From positions 496,001-560,000 of the forward strand of contig NW_026705585.1 of NCBI RefSeq assembly GCF_029867415.1: 64,000 nucleotides of DNA, in the 5' to 3' direction. Shown in pieces: positions 33,565 to 45,448 of this stretch. A program made the translations under genes and the position numbers. The stretch is from Vicia villosa (taxonomy: Eukaryota; Streptophyta; Magnoliopsida; Fabales; Fabaceae). Each line of letters begins with the position of its first letter. The stretch's first letter is position 1. Below the pieces are notes generated by a model. The model did not search any database, was not told the DNA's origin, and saw only the letters and a program-made list of their open reading frames with translations.

Positions 33565-36500
33565 GACCGCGTCTTCCGGCGTCAGAACTGCCGGCGCCTC
33601 CGTTGCCGCATCTATCTCCGGTGACGGACACGATGATAAAGATCAGGTAGCGTTTAATTTTTGAATGTTTTGGTTGTTGCTTTTTGAATTTGTGACTTGT
33701 GAATGCTGTTTACGTGAGTTTTGATGAAAGAAAACCTTTAGTTTAGAAAACTTACCAGTTATAGATTTCTGATTGCTAATGGTTAGGTAGAAGCGTTGTT
33801 CTTATTGTGAACTGCTGAGATACTGTTTCGTAATCTATCGAGTATGAACGATCGGTTAATCGTTATTTCTTATGTTTTCATGACTCAAATATTTAAATAG
33901 ATTACTTAGGATTATTGAGTGAAGTTGAAGAGGTGTATTTTGATTAGTGGACTTGCATTTTGATCAGCATTATGCCATACTATGGTGAAGTTATTATTTA
34001 TGAACAGAGATGTAAGAATTATTGATATCTATTTTTTGTCAAACAGGTGCTTTGGGCTTGCTTTGACAGGCTAGAGCTTGGTCTGTCTTCTTTCAAACAC
34101 ATCCTCTTACTTGGATATTCCAATGGCTTTCAAGTTCTTGATGTGGAAGATGCCTCTGATATCAAGGAACTTGTCTCGAAACGCGACGATCCAGTTTCAT
34201 TTTTACAGATGCAGCCTGTCCCTGCAAAATCAGAGGACTGTGAAGGATTTAGAGCATCACATCCTTTACTCTTGGTAGTTGCATGTGATAAATCAAAGAT
34301 ACCTGGTACAGTGCAAAATGTTAGAGATGGTCACAGCGACGCTCAAGCTGAAAATATTATCAACTCAGCTACAACGGTTAGATTTTACTCATTAAGGTCC
34401 CATACCTATGTCCATGCTCTAAGATTCCGTTCAACTGTCTACATGGTTAGATGCAGTCCTCAAATAGTCGCTGTGGGTCTTGCTACTCAAGTAAGTTTTT
34501 GAGTCAAGTATGTTTGCAATTTGTTTTTATCACCTATAATTTTTCAACGTTATCTTATTGAGGAAATTGAGTTTATAATTTTTTCCGATTACCATTGGAT
34601 AGGTTTTACCAATTTCCTTAATTGAGTAGGCCACATTATACTGCACTCCGTTAATTTTAAAATATCTAAACATATGCCCAGATATGTTAAAAAGTTTTCA
34701 GGATACCAATACTTCACGAGGCCTAATGAATCACTTCGTAATATACAATGACTTAGTTTTTTATTGACATAGCTTATACCTGACTAATTTGTTATTTTCA
34801 TTTTTAATTTGCTTGCAGATATACTGTTTTGATGCTCTTACTCTTGAGAATAAATTCAGTGTACTCACGTATCCTGTGCCTCAGTTGGGTGGACAAGGAA
34901 TAGTTGGGGTTAATATTGGCTATGGTCCAATGGCTGTAGGGCCGCGGTGGTTAGCTTATGCCTCCAACAACCCATTGGTGTCAAACACAAGTCGCTTAAG
35001 TCCTCAAAGTCTGACTCCTCCTTCTGTCAGCCCATCAACATCACCAAGCAGCGGAAACCTGGTAGCCCGATATGCCATGGAATCTAGCAAGCACTTGGCT
35101 ACTGGGCTTATCAATCTTAGTGATATGGGCTACAAAACATTGTCTAAATACTATCAAGATCTAATGCCGGATGGGTCCAGTTCCCCTGTATCACCAAATT
35201 CAAGCTGGAAAGTTAGTCGATTTGCTTCAAATTCTACCGAAACAGATTCGGCTGGAGTGGTGAGTTTCTATTTGATAACAATGTAACACATTACATTTGA
35301 TTTTTCTTTTCCAATGATTCTGGACTGCTGACCAGATATTTTCTTTCTTAAAGTAATATTGGCATCTTTATTACATTTTACATGAGATCATCTATTGGTT
35401 CAGCTTAGCCATAGAAGAAGGATTTTCTAAGGTAGATGATAATTTGTCAGTGGCAGCTGGAAAATAATCATTCTTTATGGTATTCCTGTTGACTGCTATT
35501 ACTAATTTTCTGCAGGTTGTTGTCAAGGATTTTATTTCTAGAGCTGTTGTGGCACAATTTAGGGCCCATACTAGTCCTATATCTGCACTTTGTTTTGATC
35601 CAAGTGGAACACTTCTAGTTACAGCCTCAATTCATGGTAATAACATCAATATATTTCGAATTATGCCATCCTACTCAAAGAAAGGGCCGGGTTCTCAAGG
35701 CAATGATTGGAGTTGTTCTCATGTGCATCTTTACAAACTCCACCGTGGCATGACATCTGCTGTATGCTGCTATTCTCTGCGTTTCTTTTAGGTCTTTGTG
35801 TTTAGAGCTTAAATTTGATGAACTGTTTCACACCATCATCTAATGATGTCTTGACACATCAATAGAGAGTTAATCTTCCTAGCTAGTGGCATTGTTAGTC
35901 AAACTTGTTTGCTTGGCAAGATATGTTTAGATGATGGTGTCAAGAACGAGAGATCAAAATTAAATCCTTTTTTTTCAATAATTGCAAAGGTTTTTACTAA
36001 ATCATGTGTGCTACACAGGTAATACAAGATATTTGTTTTAGTCACTACAGTCAGTGGGTTGCCATCATTTCCTCCAAGGGAACTTGTCATATTTTTGTCC
36101 TTTCTCCTTTTGGTGGTGAGACTGTTCTTAAGCTACACAATCAGGATACAGAAAGCCCTGCTCTTTTGCCGGTTTTTCCTCTACCATGGTGGTTCACTCC
36201 AAATTTTACTGTAAACCAGCATCAACAGCTTTGCCACATACCCCCCCAACCTCCTGCTTTTCTTTCTGTTGTTAGCAGAATAAAAAATGTTAATGCCGGA
36301 TGGCTCAATACGGTTAGTAATGCTGCATCTTCTGCAGCAGGGAAAGTTTCAGTTCCATCCGGTGCTGTTTCTGCTGTCTTTCATAATTCTGTTTCTCTTG
36401 ATTCACACAACGCATACGCAAAAGTTCATGTCATGGAACACTTACTGGTTTATACCCCTTCTGGTCACTTAATTCAATATAACCTACTACCGTCATTGAT

Positions 36501-39500
36501 GACAGAGCCAAATGAAACTGCTTCAAGAACAGCCCAAGTTCCTTTACCACAGATACAAGAAGAAGATTTACGAGTGAAGGTTGAACCTGTTCAGTGGTGG
36601 GATGTCTGTAGGAGATATGATTGGCAAGAAAGAGAGGTATATATATCAGGGAATACACCTGGTGGACTGGAAGCTGCTGAAATGATCTTGGATGTTTCAA
36701 ATTGTGAAAATTATAGTGTTGGGAACGATGTTTCTATTAAACCTAATCAGGACTGTCACTTCTCAAATGCAGAGGTGCATATAAACTCTGGGAGGATACC
36801 AATTTGGGAGAAGTCTGAGGTACTCATTTAATTTATGCACAGAAGAATGATGTTTGCCTCCTTTCTCAACATTACTATGTCCATTCAAACAAACTATTTC
36901 CTCCTCAATTTTAGGTGTCTTTCTTTGCGATGGATTCTTTTGAAACTGGAGGGCTGAATAAATTTGAACTTCTAACCAATGGAGAGATTGAGATAGAAGA
37001 TATTCCTGTTAATGAAGTTGAAATAAAACAGAAGGTTTTGTTACCTGTCTATGATCATTTCCACAAAATTCAGTCTACTTGGGGTGACAGGTAACAGTCC
37101 CTTATCTTCCTTTTTGTTGTTGGGTCCACTGGGCATGTTTTCTACTAACTTTCCACTCAGATGATTTTCATTCTAAATATGGGAACACTTTCATTATATA
37201 TAAAGTTCTCAAATTTTTTATACTGGTAAATGTTTGCATATGGCTGTAATTTCTACATCCTTGCCATTTTTTTGTTGAAATATGGTTCTCCAGTGTACTC
37301 TTGACTTCTATTGTTGCTAGGTTTGTTTAGTTTCTTTTCTGTCATTACAAAGACAGCTTTTCTTTATGCTCTAGATGGAAATACTTTATTTTAGTTTACT
37401 TACATGTTATAATTAGGAAATCACAGGAGTTGGTATTGACTTGTCTGTGTTGTCTTGTCGATGGACTAATTTTTATTTATTTTTTCTTGTGCACTGCCAT
37501 CTTACTTTTACATGGTTTAAATTTTAAAGTTTCACATTTCCTTGTTCATCTGTTTATTGCTCAACAAAATTGAGACTGGGTAAGGTTTTTCGGGGACCAT
37601 ATTTTAATTCTCATTTGTTTAAATTTGGAAGACTCTGCTTCTCGTCTTTTTCCTTATGATGATGATGAAACTAAGAGTGTCTGTGTAACTGTTCAATTAC
37701 ATTGTAACAAGCTCTACAATATTTTTCAGAGGTATTGTTATAAGACGATGTTCCAGCTCTTCATCAGATTCACATGCCACTGAAGAGAAGTTGTCAGAAG
37801 ATGCTGCTATTTCCCATCCGAAGTTAATAGTACATGGCTTAGCGGAAAAAACAGATGTTGGTAAGATAATCAAACCAGTGTGAAAGCTTCTACTGTACTT
37901 TTTGAGTTACCTATATAACTGTAAAATTAGATTAAGAGAGGAGAGAATGGATAGTGACATCATATGATAATGATTGATATTTTTATGATACAAAAGGATT
38001 AAGTACTTACCCCTATTGATGGGGTTAGGTACTGGACTCCTAATCCTAATTTAATAAGAAAGAAAATCAAGATAATAATTAACATGGAAATTAATCTTAG
38101 GATAAGAAAGTAATCACATGAAATAATTCAAGGTTATGTCAAGATTATATTAAGATATTATAAGATATTTTCCTTATGTTCTATCATTTCTGTCTAGCTA
38201 AAACTTACTAAGTTTTAAGCTAGTTACAAATATACCAAATTCACTCCTCTCAACATAAAGATTATTAAGCTTTACAATTGTTAGAAATATACTCTTGGAA
38301 AGAGAAACAAGTACCAAAAAGACAACTGGCTTTCATGAACTACAAAAAACTCAAATTGCAACAATATTAAGCCAGCGCTTATGAGTTATGGCGGTCAAAG
38401 ACCTAACTTGAACGATTTAAAACCAAACATATATAATAAATTATGGAAATAAACATAATCTAAGTTATAAGTAATATGGAAAGTAATATTAAGAGGTACT
38501 TTGATTTAAAACCAAACATATATAATAAGTCATGGAAATAAACATAATCTTAGTTATAAGTAATATGGAAAGTAATATTAAGAGATACTCTAAGATAAGA
38601 AAGTAATCCTAATATAGAAACAAACATATTATGAAGCATGAACTCTGACGCGGACTCGTGAATACTGCTTATGTCAAAAACATAAGACACTTGCATTGAT
38701 ACTTATTTATTTATTGTAATATGAACATTATTTGTAAAATATCTAAATTGAAAATCAAAACGTATATGTGCATCTGAAATGAGCAATTTGTTACATAAAA
38801 AAAAAAAAATCTAAAACAAGATATGATAGTTTTCTTACCTTCATTTATCCATATATATTACTAAAACTAAAAGCGATGTAATAAATTTAATATCTTTAAC
38901 CTTCTTCATTGCTTCAACACATCTTCGACTCTTGTGGATGTGTTTGAGGAATGTATGTTTTGTCAAAGCAAAGGGAACAAAATGTTCTTTGGGACACGTA
39001 TCTGAGTTGTCGAACACGTGTCAAACACGAGGACACGCTCAATCCAAGATGTGTCCTTAACTACAAAAGATTAAATACTAACCTATATTTATAGGAGTAC
39101 AAGACTCTTAATCCTATATAAATAGAGAAACCAGGAGACAAATCTTAATAATAACTAAGGAATATAGAAACTAATCTTAGGAGATACTCTAAGATTACAG
39201 TTGTATCTTTCAAGATAAACTAAAATACTATAGCATAATATCAATACATATAAAGATATTTTCTTATTTTCTAACACAAATCCTCAAGCTCGCTCTCTTA
39301 GTTTTAAGTTTGTAACCAATATATCTGTTTGAAAGAGAAAACCAAATCAATCAACTTTCATGAATTGTGTCTCTTAGTTTGAAAGAACCAAATCCAGATG
39401 AACTTAGCAGAGAGCCCGTTGAATATAACTATCAATTACAGTCTCAAAGTTTCAGGAACTCGGAAGTGGAATAGTAGTGAGACAAGTCACGGAGGGTCGA

Positions 39501-40425
39501 ACTTGGCTCAAATACCACATTGAAGTTATTTGTTTTAGTTTACATAAAATAAAGAGAGAAATAATAAGAGGTTGGATACTATTGATGATACAGTAGCTTG
39601 ATAGTAGCTTGTTACAAAAACTAAACACTGACAAATACATGACTTCTAATTACAAATAAATAGAAAATTCAGAAAACACATCATAATAATAACTAGGTAA
39701 TAGAAAATAATCCTATAAGATAATCTAAGATACTCTAAGATTATTACAAACTGATTTTATGATATAAGCTAAGGTACTATAACATGATATCATGATGCTA
39801 TATGGTAATTTCTTATATTTTAACTGATATTGTAAGATATTTCTCCTAATTAGTTTAAAATTTGATTGCAAGAACAAAGAGCTAGTTGTAGCTGTGTTGG
39901 CATCACCCCTTTTTTAACCTTGAAACTGTTAACACAATTGAGGTTTCAACAGGTGCCTCAAATTTCACTGATAGTATAACAAAGGTTAAATCATCAGATC
40001 ATGGGGACAGTTTCAATTCAAGTTTTAGTGGTTGTGATAAGAATATGCATGCTACTTGTGAGGAGTCACGTAGTGACTCACCAGACTACGAGCAATTTTT
40101 TCAAGAGGGTTATTGTAAAGCCTCAATTGACTGTCATGAATCAGCAGAAATTACTAATGATATGGATTGTAGCAGTCCCTCCGGCAGGGAAAAGTCTGAT
40201 GAAGATGGGGACAATGATGACATGCTTGGTGATATATTTGACTTCTCCGAGGAAGGTATGTTCTGAAACAGTTAACTTTTTTGATTTCATTTACATTCAG
40301 CTTAAGCATTAGTACTTTGTCTATGTGCATATATGTATGTATAGCACTTTAAAATATGTATAAAATAAACATTCATAGAATTTCATACTTTTCTAAAAAA
40401 CTACAAAATGTCTGTTGCAGGTTGA
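33482..40425 (+). CDS. ATG18H-like: Autophagy-related protein 18h-like (PROPPIN with BCAS3 domain)
   Basis: Nine exons join in frame at GT-AG borders: 33482-33646, 34047-34490, 34819-35259, 35516-35761, 36019-36819, 36915-37090, 37730-37860, 39953-40255 and 40421-40425. The product is 903 residues, near the usual 900-960 of this subgroup. PROPPINs bind phosphoinositides (PI3P) on membranes and help form autophagosomes. The N-terminus (SSFKFISSCIKTASSGVR) and WD40 region (LLLGYSNGFQVLDVED; HTSPISALCFDPSGTLLVTAS) match the ATG18g/h type. The lipid-binding FRRG is LHRG here (YKLHRGMTSA), within exon 4. The BCAS3 domain follows in exon 5 (PLPWWFTPNF, then LSVVSRIKN). The acidic tail ends FSEEG. 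Without the last splice, translation would instead stop at 40264-40266. Resemblance to ATG18h over ATG18g is a judgement from remembered sequence. Intron 7 (2.1 kb) is full of repeats. Confidence 0.93.
37861..39952 (+). repeat. Intron 7 of the ATG18h-like gene, transposon-derived
   Basis: Several diverged copies of one repeat family lie here. Segments around 38000-38110, 39065-39200 and 39560-39740 share phrases such as CTAATCTTAGGA and GATACTCTAAGAT. These look like copia LTR debris. A separate 89-bp tandem duplication is listed next. The other introns are short and repeat-free, so this intron was expanded by insertions. Confidence 0.6.
38414..38591 (+). repeat. 89-bp tandem duplication inside intron 7
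   Basis: Two adjacent copies of a unit starting GATTTAAAACCAAACATATA, at 38414 and 38503, are nearly identical. Confidence 0.85.
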
Positions 40426-41108
40426 AGACTTGCTTTGTTTTGTGTTTTCTCCCCTCTCTTAGAATTGTTGTAAATTGGTGGTGTAAAGGAATTTAGTTAA
40501 CAAATGTAGGTGATTTCTTTGCAACTAGCTAAATGCTACTGATCTGATTCAAGGAATTTAATGTTCTTCACTCCCAATATTTGTGTCCAGTGATTCTTCT
40601 GACCTTCTAATTTTCTTGTAAATGATGTATATTAAATTCATAAGTAAAATCATTTGTGTGGGCACTAGGTGGGTGTCTATATGTTTCTATTATTGAATTA
40701 GTTCTTCATAGTTCATAATCATGATTATGAAATTGATCCTTAGTCGTGACTCTGCTCTTCTATGTACTTCAAGAGGTTCATCTGTTTATTGGAAAAATAG
40801 TAAAATGAAATGATCCTAAAAAGAGGCAGGTAACTTTTTTTTTTATCAAAATGGTTTCAATTAATTAATGATCGAAATAATACAGAAAAAGAAAAATACA
40901 TAGATGGTATTGTTTGTTATAGTGTGACTAGTGAGATGTTGACAGGAGTGGGAATATAACAAAAGGGATGATGATTTCCTACCGTCACCAAACGGGTTAT
41001 TTAATCCCCCTTATCACTAGGGGTGTTAAAAATCGAACCAACCTATTAAAAAACCGTTAACTAAATCAAATCAAATTTAAACGGTAAAAAACTACATTTG
41101 CTTCGAAT
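40426..41108. other. 3' end of the ATG18h-like gene and spacer
   Basis: The 3' untranslated region probably runs to about 40640. A T-run at 40830-40845 followed by ATCAAAATGG looks like the tail of a short minus-strand LINE fragment. AGGGGTGTTAAAAATCGAACC near 41020 resembles a transposon terminus, but no partner end was found. Confidence 0.4.
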
Positions 41109-42393
41109 GTGTACGGACCATTTTCTAAAAAGTGTGGGGTTCAGTTTAAGGTTTGTATTTTGCAAATTGAATCAAATCAAGCGAGACTGTGCGAGCTGGT
41201 TATGGCGGATGGAAGTTGGAATTTGCAGCACACTATGCAGTGGCTGCGGCCAGAATATGGGGATGATGAATTGTTAACCGCAGGATTCAGCAAGCATTAC
41301 TATTTGGTAAGTACGAGTTATACTAATCTTGTGCATCGGGCTGCTACTGTTACAAATACTCGATGGGATAAAATCTGGAAACTAAAGGTTCAGGAATGGG
41401 TTCATTGCTTCATTTGGATGCTAGCGCAAGATCGAATTGCGTCTAACTATCTGTTGAATTCTAAAGGTCTTGGTAGTGCGAGTTGCCAACTGTGTGGTAG
41501 TGTTATGGAAATTGCACTTCATGCGCCGCGGGATTGCAGAGTTGCAATGCAAGTTTGGGCAAACAAAGTCCCGAGTAATATCAGCTTGGTTTTCTATGGT
41601 TCAAGACTTCTTGATTGAATTACTTGCAATCTTAATGTAAACACAACACGGGCTAGTTACTAGGCCATAGGGTGCCACAACTTATGGAATTGGAGGAAAA
41701 GAGAATGTCATGATGGTGATTATAATAGACCGACGAAGCCAAATTTGCACTTACATCGTAGAGTTCATGATTACATAAACGCTTCGAAGATTCAGCATGT
41801 AATGGTACAACGTGAGAGCAGAGTGATTAATGGGGGATGGAAACCTCCAGAACCTGGGTGGGTTAAGCTTAATATTGATGGTGCATGCGTGAATAACATA
41901 GTTCCGGGTTGTGGGGGAATTATTAGAAACATAAATGGTATCTGTTTGGGAGATTTTGCTAAGTATTTCAGCATTTGTAGTGTTATTAAGGCAGAGTTGT
42001 GGGGAGTGTTTGAAGGGCTCAAAACTATACGAGGACTACGAATATCCAAGGTTGTTGTTGATGTAGACTCTAGTGTGGTTGCAGACATGACCAACACGGG
42101 CATAAAAACTAATATGGACAACGTGGCATTACTCAAGCAGATAATCCTTCTTATGCAGTGCATTGAAGAGGTGTGAGTCTCACATTGTTACCGAGAAACT
42201 AACTTCTGTGCGGATGCGTTGGCACAGTATGTAGCAACGAGTGGTGGAGTATTATTGTTTTAGGAAGACATTATGATGTTTATCTCTCATTTGAGTTCTA
42301 CAGACACTTTAGGTGCTTCGATTCCGAGGTTAACTTCGCTGTAATTTTCTTTCCTTGGGCCTCTGGCCCTCCACTTCACCAAAAAAAAACTGC
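41109..42393 (+). pseudogene. LINE 3' remnant: zinc-binding domain and RNase H
   Basis: 41109-41618 encodes a reverse-transcriptase zinc-binding region (WDKIWKLKVQEWVHCFIWM, then CQLCGS). 41745-42176 encodes an RNase H domain (GWVKLNIDGACV, GGIIRNINGICLGDF, IKAELWGVFEGLK, VVVDVDSS). The frame between them is broken. The unit ends with GGGCCTCTGGCCCTCC and an A-run at 42382-42390, the usual 3' end of plant L1-type LINEs that carry RNase H. Endonuclease and polymerase core are missing, so this is a 5'-truncated copy. No convincing target duplication was found. Confidence 0.82.
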
Positions 42394-42578
42394 ATTACGT
42401 TACAAAATGATACACATCATTAATTCTTTAGAGAAATCAACCAATATTATAGGTATATTTTATCGCATTCTTTATATGATGTTTATTTTAATTTACATAT
42501 CAACAAAAAAACAAAATGTTATTTATTTATAAATACTATTGTTTTTATTTGAAATTTAATTTTTATATATTTATTTTT
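42394..42578. other. AT-rich spacer
   Basis: Nothing recognised. Confidence 0.4.
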
Positions 42579-42640
42579 GGGGTAAATAAGTTTTTGGTCC
42601 TCATAAATATTGTAGATTTCGTTTTTAGTCCCCCTAAATA
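42579..42640 (+). mobile_element. Probable MULE terminal region
   Basis: GGGGTAAATAAGTTTTTGGT followed by a TTTCGTTTTTAGTCC segment is the kind of terminus seen on legume Mutator-like elements. The matching inverted end was not found to the right. It may have been lost when the Tat retrotransposon sequence arrived or through deletion. Confidence 0.45.
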
Positions 42641-42959
42641 TTTTCTTCAAATAATGGTCCTTCAAAATTTTCTCATCCATAGAATTATTCCCCAACGTTA
42701 AATGAGACTAACATACGTGACATGGCAGTCCACGTGTATATTTAGATTATTTTTTAAAAATTTTATTATGATTAAAATATATTATTTGAGATATTACGTG
42801 TTATATAGCCAAAGAAAATCTGATTAATAATTGACTTTGCATATTTTGATTTTAACCTAGCTTTCGTCTCCCTTCATGACATAGCCAAAGAAAATATTAT
42901 CCATCTCCTTATTTATTTCATCTCGTCTCTTATATTTACTGGATTATTCGAAGTCAAGC

Positions 42960-43340
42960 TCATCAAAAGGCGTTTCTTTTTCATCTTCTTCTGTAAAATC
43001 TCGAGCTAGCCATTTATGTGGTTGCAAGGGTTGAATGTTGTCATACTAATGTAAGAAGGGACCGAATAAAGGGAGGCTATTTTGGAGATGTCCATTTAGA
43101 AAGAGTGATGAGACATGTGATTTGTTTATATGTGATGAAGACATTGGAGATAACTCTGAAAATCAAGACGGGAGCATGTTCAAGTCAAAGTTTGAAGATA
43201 TGGAAGCAATGAGATAGTTGAAAAAGTTGTATGAGGATACAAAGAAGAAGAACAAAAATCTCAAGACCAAACTCAAAGTAGAGGAATTTTTTTGGAAAAA
43301 TAAATATGTTGTGTTTTGTAATTTCCTTGATGTTTAATGT
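42960..43340 (+). pseudogene. GRF-type zinc-finger protein remnant
   Basis: The frame through LFWRCPFRKSDETCDLF matches the second half of a GRF zinc finger. An upstream CGCKG in another frame is the first cysteine pair. A charged coiled-coil tail (LKKLYEDTKKKNKNLKTKL) follows, broken by TAG near 43210. GRF fingers bind single-stranded nucleic acid; short plant proteins with this layout are common companions of transposons. It converges with the MULE transposase fragment at 43560-44930, which suggests that both belonged to one element. Confidence 0.6.
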
Positions 43341-43559
43341 GTATTTTGTTTTGAAATGTAATTGTTGATGAAATGTATCGATAATGTTTTGTGTGATAAT
43401 GTATCAGTTATGTATCTTTGGTTAAATTATATTCGATTAATGTATCTTTCGTTAGTGTGTTAATGTATCAACTACGTATCATTGGTTAATGAATCTTTGG
43501 CTTAATTGTTACGATTTTCATACCATATATTTCAACATAGCAAGATAAATGTTTCAAAC
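43341..43559. repeat. Spacer between convergent MULE genes with AATGTATC repeats
   Basis: AATGTATC or close variants occur repeatedly between about 43370 and 43500. The zone separates the 3' ends of two convergent remnants. Confidence 0.45.
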
Positions 43560-44930
43560 AACATATTTCATAACAAAACGTCTCGATAATACATAAGTTT
43601 GATGTTCCTCACGAAAAGAGTACACACGTTTGATATTACATTAAGATTATTGTCCAAAACAAAAGAGTAAATGATGAACTAAATACCACATATTTCATAA
43701 CATAAATTAACTTAGTCAAACTCTTCTCGATGTCATTCCAAAAACTTCTCTCCCTTAGCACTGCCAACATCTATGTTTCTTTAGCAATCACAAGTGGATC
43801 TTCAGCATGCTTCACTGGTCCCACAATTTCACGTGTTTTCAAAGTCCTAAGTTGATCGCTCTTCCTTTTTGGAATTTCTACATGCTTGGCATTTTTTTGT
43901 TGGTATCAAACCTTTCATCTATTATGACAGCGTAATGTTACTAAACTAATTAACATAAAACAATAAACACTATCAGTTGGTATAATTTGGTAACTTACAT
44001 GATCGCTCATAGTTGGATTGTGAGTAGATGCTTGGCCTTTTTCCTTTTTGGTATTAGTTGGAATTAGAGAAACAACATACTTAGACACTTTTAGTTTTGG
44101 ACCAAAGAATGTTTTGACAGTGGACTTATGCACCTTAGGTTTTTTACCAATGAATGTTCTTACAGTTGGCATTGGGTTAACAACATCAAGTTTTTCTGCA
44201 CTAATTGGGTTGACACTAGCAGAATGCCTAGCAGGTATATATGGTTTTACTAGAACAATGTCAAAACTAAGTGGTTCAACGTCCAGTATATCTTCATCAT
44301 TCAGCACTGCTGCCAAGGCACCATCCTTTATCCCACAATACCTTCTTATAACCTCATCAAAACATACAGAAACCTGTGTTGCAGGATGATTAGAATCTGT
44401 TGCAACTTGAGCAGAAGCCTCATCAGGTTGAGCAGAAGACTCATCAGGTTGAGCATGTGTCTTTGTCTTTTTTACTTGGGCCTCCCTTCTTGGATATCCC
44501 TTTGGGCCTACCCTATAACATGCATAATTTGAGACAAGAATACATACACAATTTGATAGTAAAAAATCAATTATGTCAACATACACAAGAGTACATAATG
44601 AGACTGACCCTTTTCTTTGGTCATATATTCATAGTTGTAATTTGGCTTCCTTGAGTAGGTGTTTAGACATTTCTTGGCAGTTCACCAGGAACAACTGCAA
44701 GTTGTTTATTATTCTTACATGTTTAGGTGTTGGGCACATACACTAAGCATGTCTTGCACCTGTGACTTGTGTTTGATCTTTGCCATCTTGTTTGGGATGC
44801 CTCATCTAGTTCCCTTCTTTTGAGTTTTTTTGGCCTTCCTGGACCCTTCTTATAAAGTGGTGGCAAAATTTCTAGAGCAAAATTATTGGGCCATTTGTTT
44901 TTCCCATTTATGGGTGCTAGATGCGGCAAG
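43560..44930 (-). pseudogene. Mutator-like transposase, C-terminal remnant
   Basis: On the minus strand, 44929-44723 encodes INGKNKWPNN, then LPPLYKKGPGRPKKLKRRELDE with a following HRCKTC. This is the proline- and basic-rich tail after the SWIM finger of MULE transposases. After an intron-like gap, about 44510-43990 continues with VGPKGYPRR and the repeat AQPDE(S/A)SAQ. It then runs into a Lys-rich tail and a last short exon-like piece near 43788-43915. The catalytic DDE and SWIM parts would lie to the right and are absent. The identification is from characteristic tail motifs. Confidence 0.65.
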
Positions 44931-45335
44931 CAAAAAAATATTTGGAAGTATTACTCCGGGAATTTACCGTGTCCACATAGATGGTTGTTAGAATGTCATT
45001 CAACAATTTCGATGTTTTCGAGCTCGGGTTTGAACGAATTGAAAGTAAACGCGGAAAATAAAAAGATATAGATAGAAAATAAATACATTCTTTGGATATA
45101 ATTAGCTTATCAGGCATGCAGACATACTCACCCGTCATAGACTTAAACTATTCTGGACTGGCCCAATCTTTACATTAGACTTAATCCACTCATTGGCATG
45201 AAGCGACCCAATAAGCATTGGCCCAATTCGTAGAACCATCTGGAGGCAACCTACTGTTGTTAGCCATATGTTCTCATCCATCACCGAAGGTCAAGCCTAC
45301 TATTGTTAGCCATCTGTTCTGCCCGACGTGAATAG
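44931..45335 (+). repeat. Probable 5' LTR remnant of the Tat element
   Basis: The segment precedes a primer-binding site and should therefore be LTR. A 25-bp phrase containing GTTAGCCAT is repeated at 45250-45274 and 45296-45320 (period 46). The LTR start was not found, and no second LTR exists in the window to compare. Confidence 0.4.
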
Positions 45336-45353
45336 TGGCGCCGTATGTGGGAA
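45336..45353 (+). promoter_or_regulatory. Primer-binding site of the Tat-lineage element
   Basis: TGGCGCCGTATGTGGGAA. The TGGCGCCGT start is typical of Tat/Ogre/Athila-type elements and resembles the complement of tRNA-Asp. It is close to the site in the TRIM-like element at 63238. Confidence 0.65.
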
Positions 45354-45448
45354 ACTCCTACTTCCCCGTTTCTCTTTCTTGCATTTTCTTGATCGCTTTC
45401 CTGCGTTACCAAGAAATCAGAAACTAAAGCTACCACCTTTCAGCTTTC

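Noticed and set aside
41084..42402. Possible target duplication of the LINE remnant (ACTACATTT / ACTGCATTA)
   Set aside because: Only 7 of 9 bases agree, and such short matches are expected by chance.
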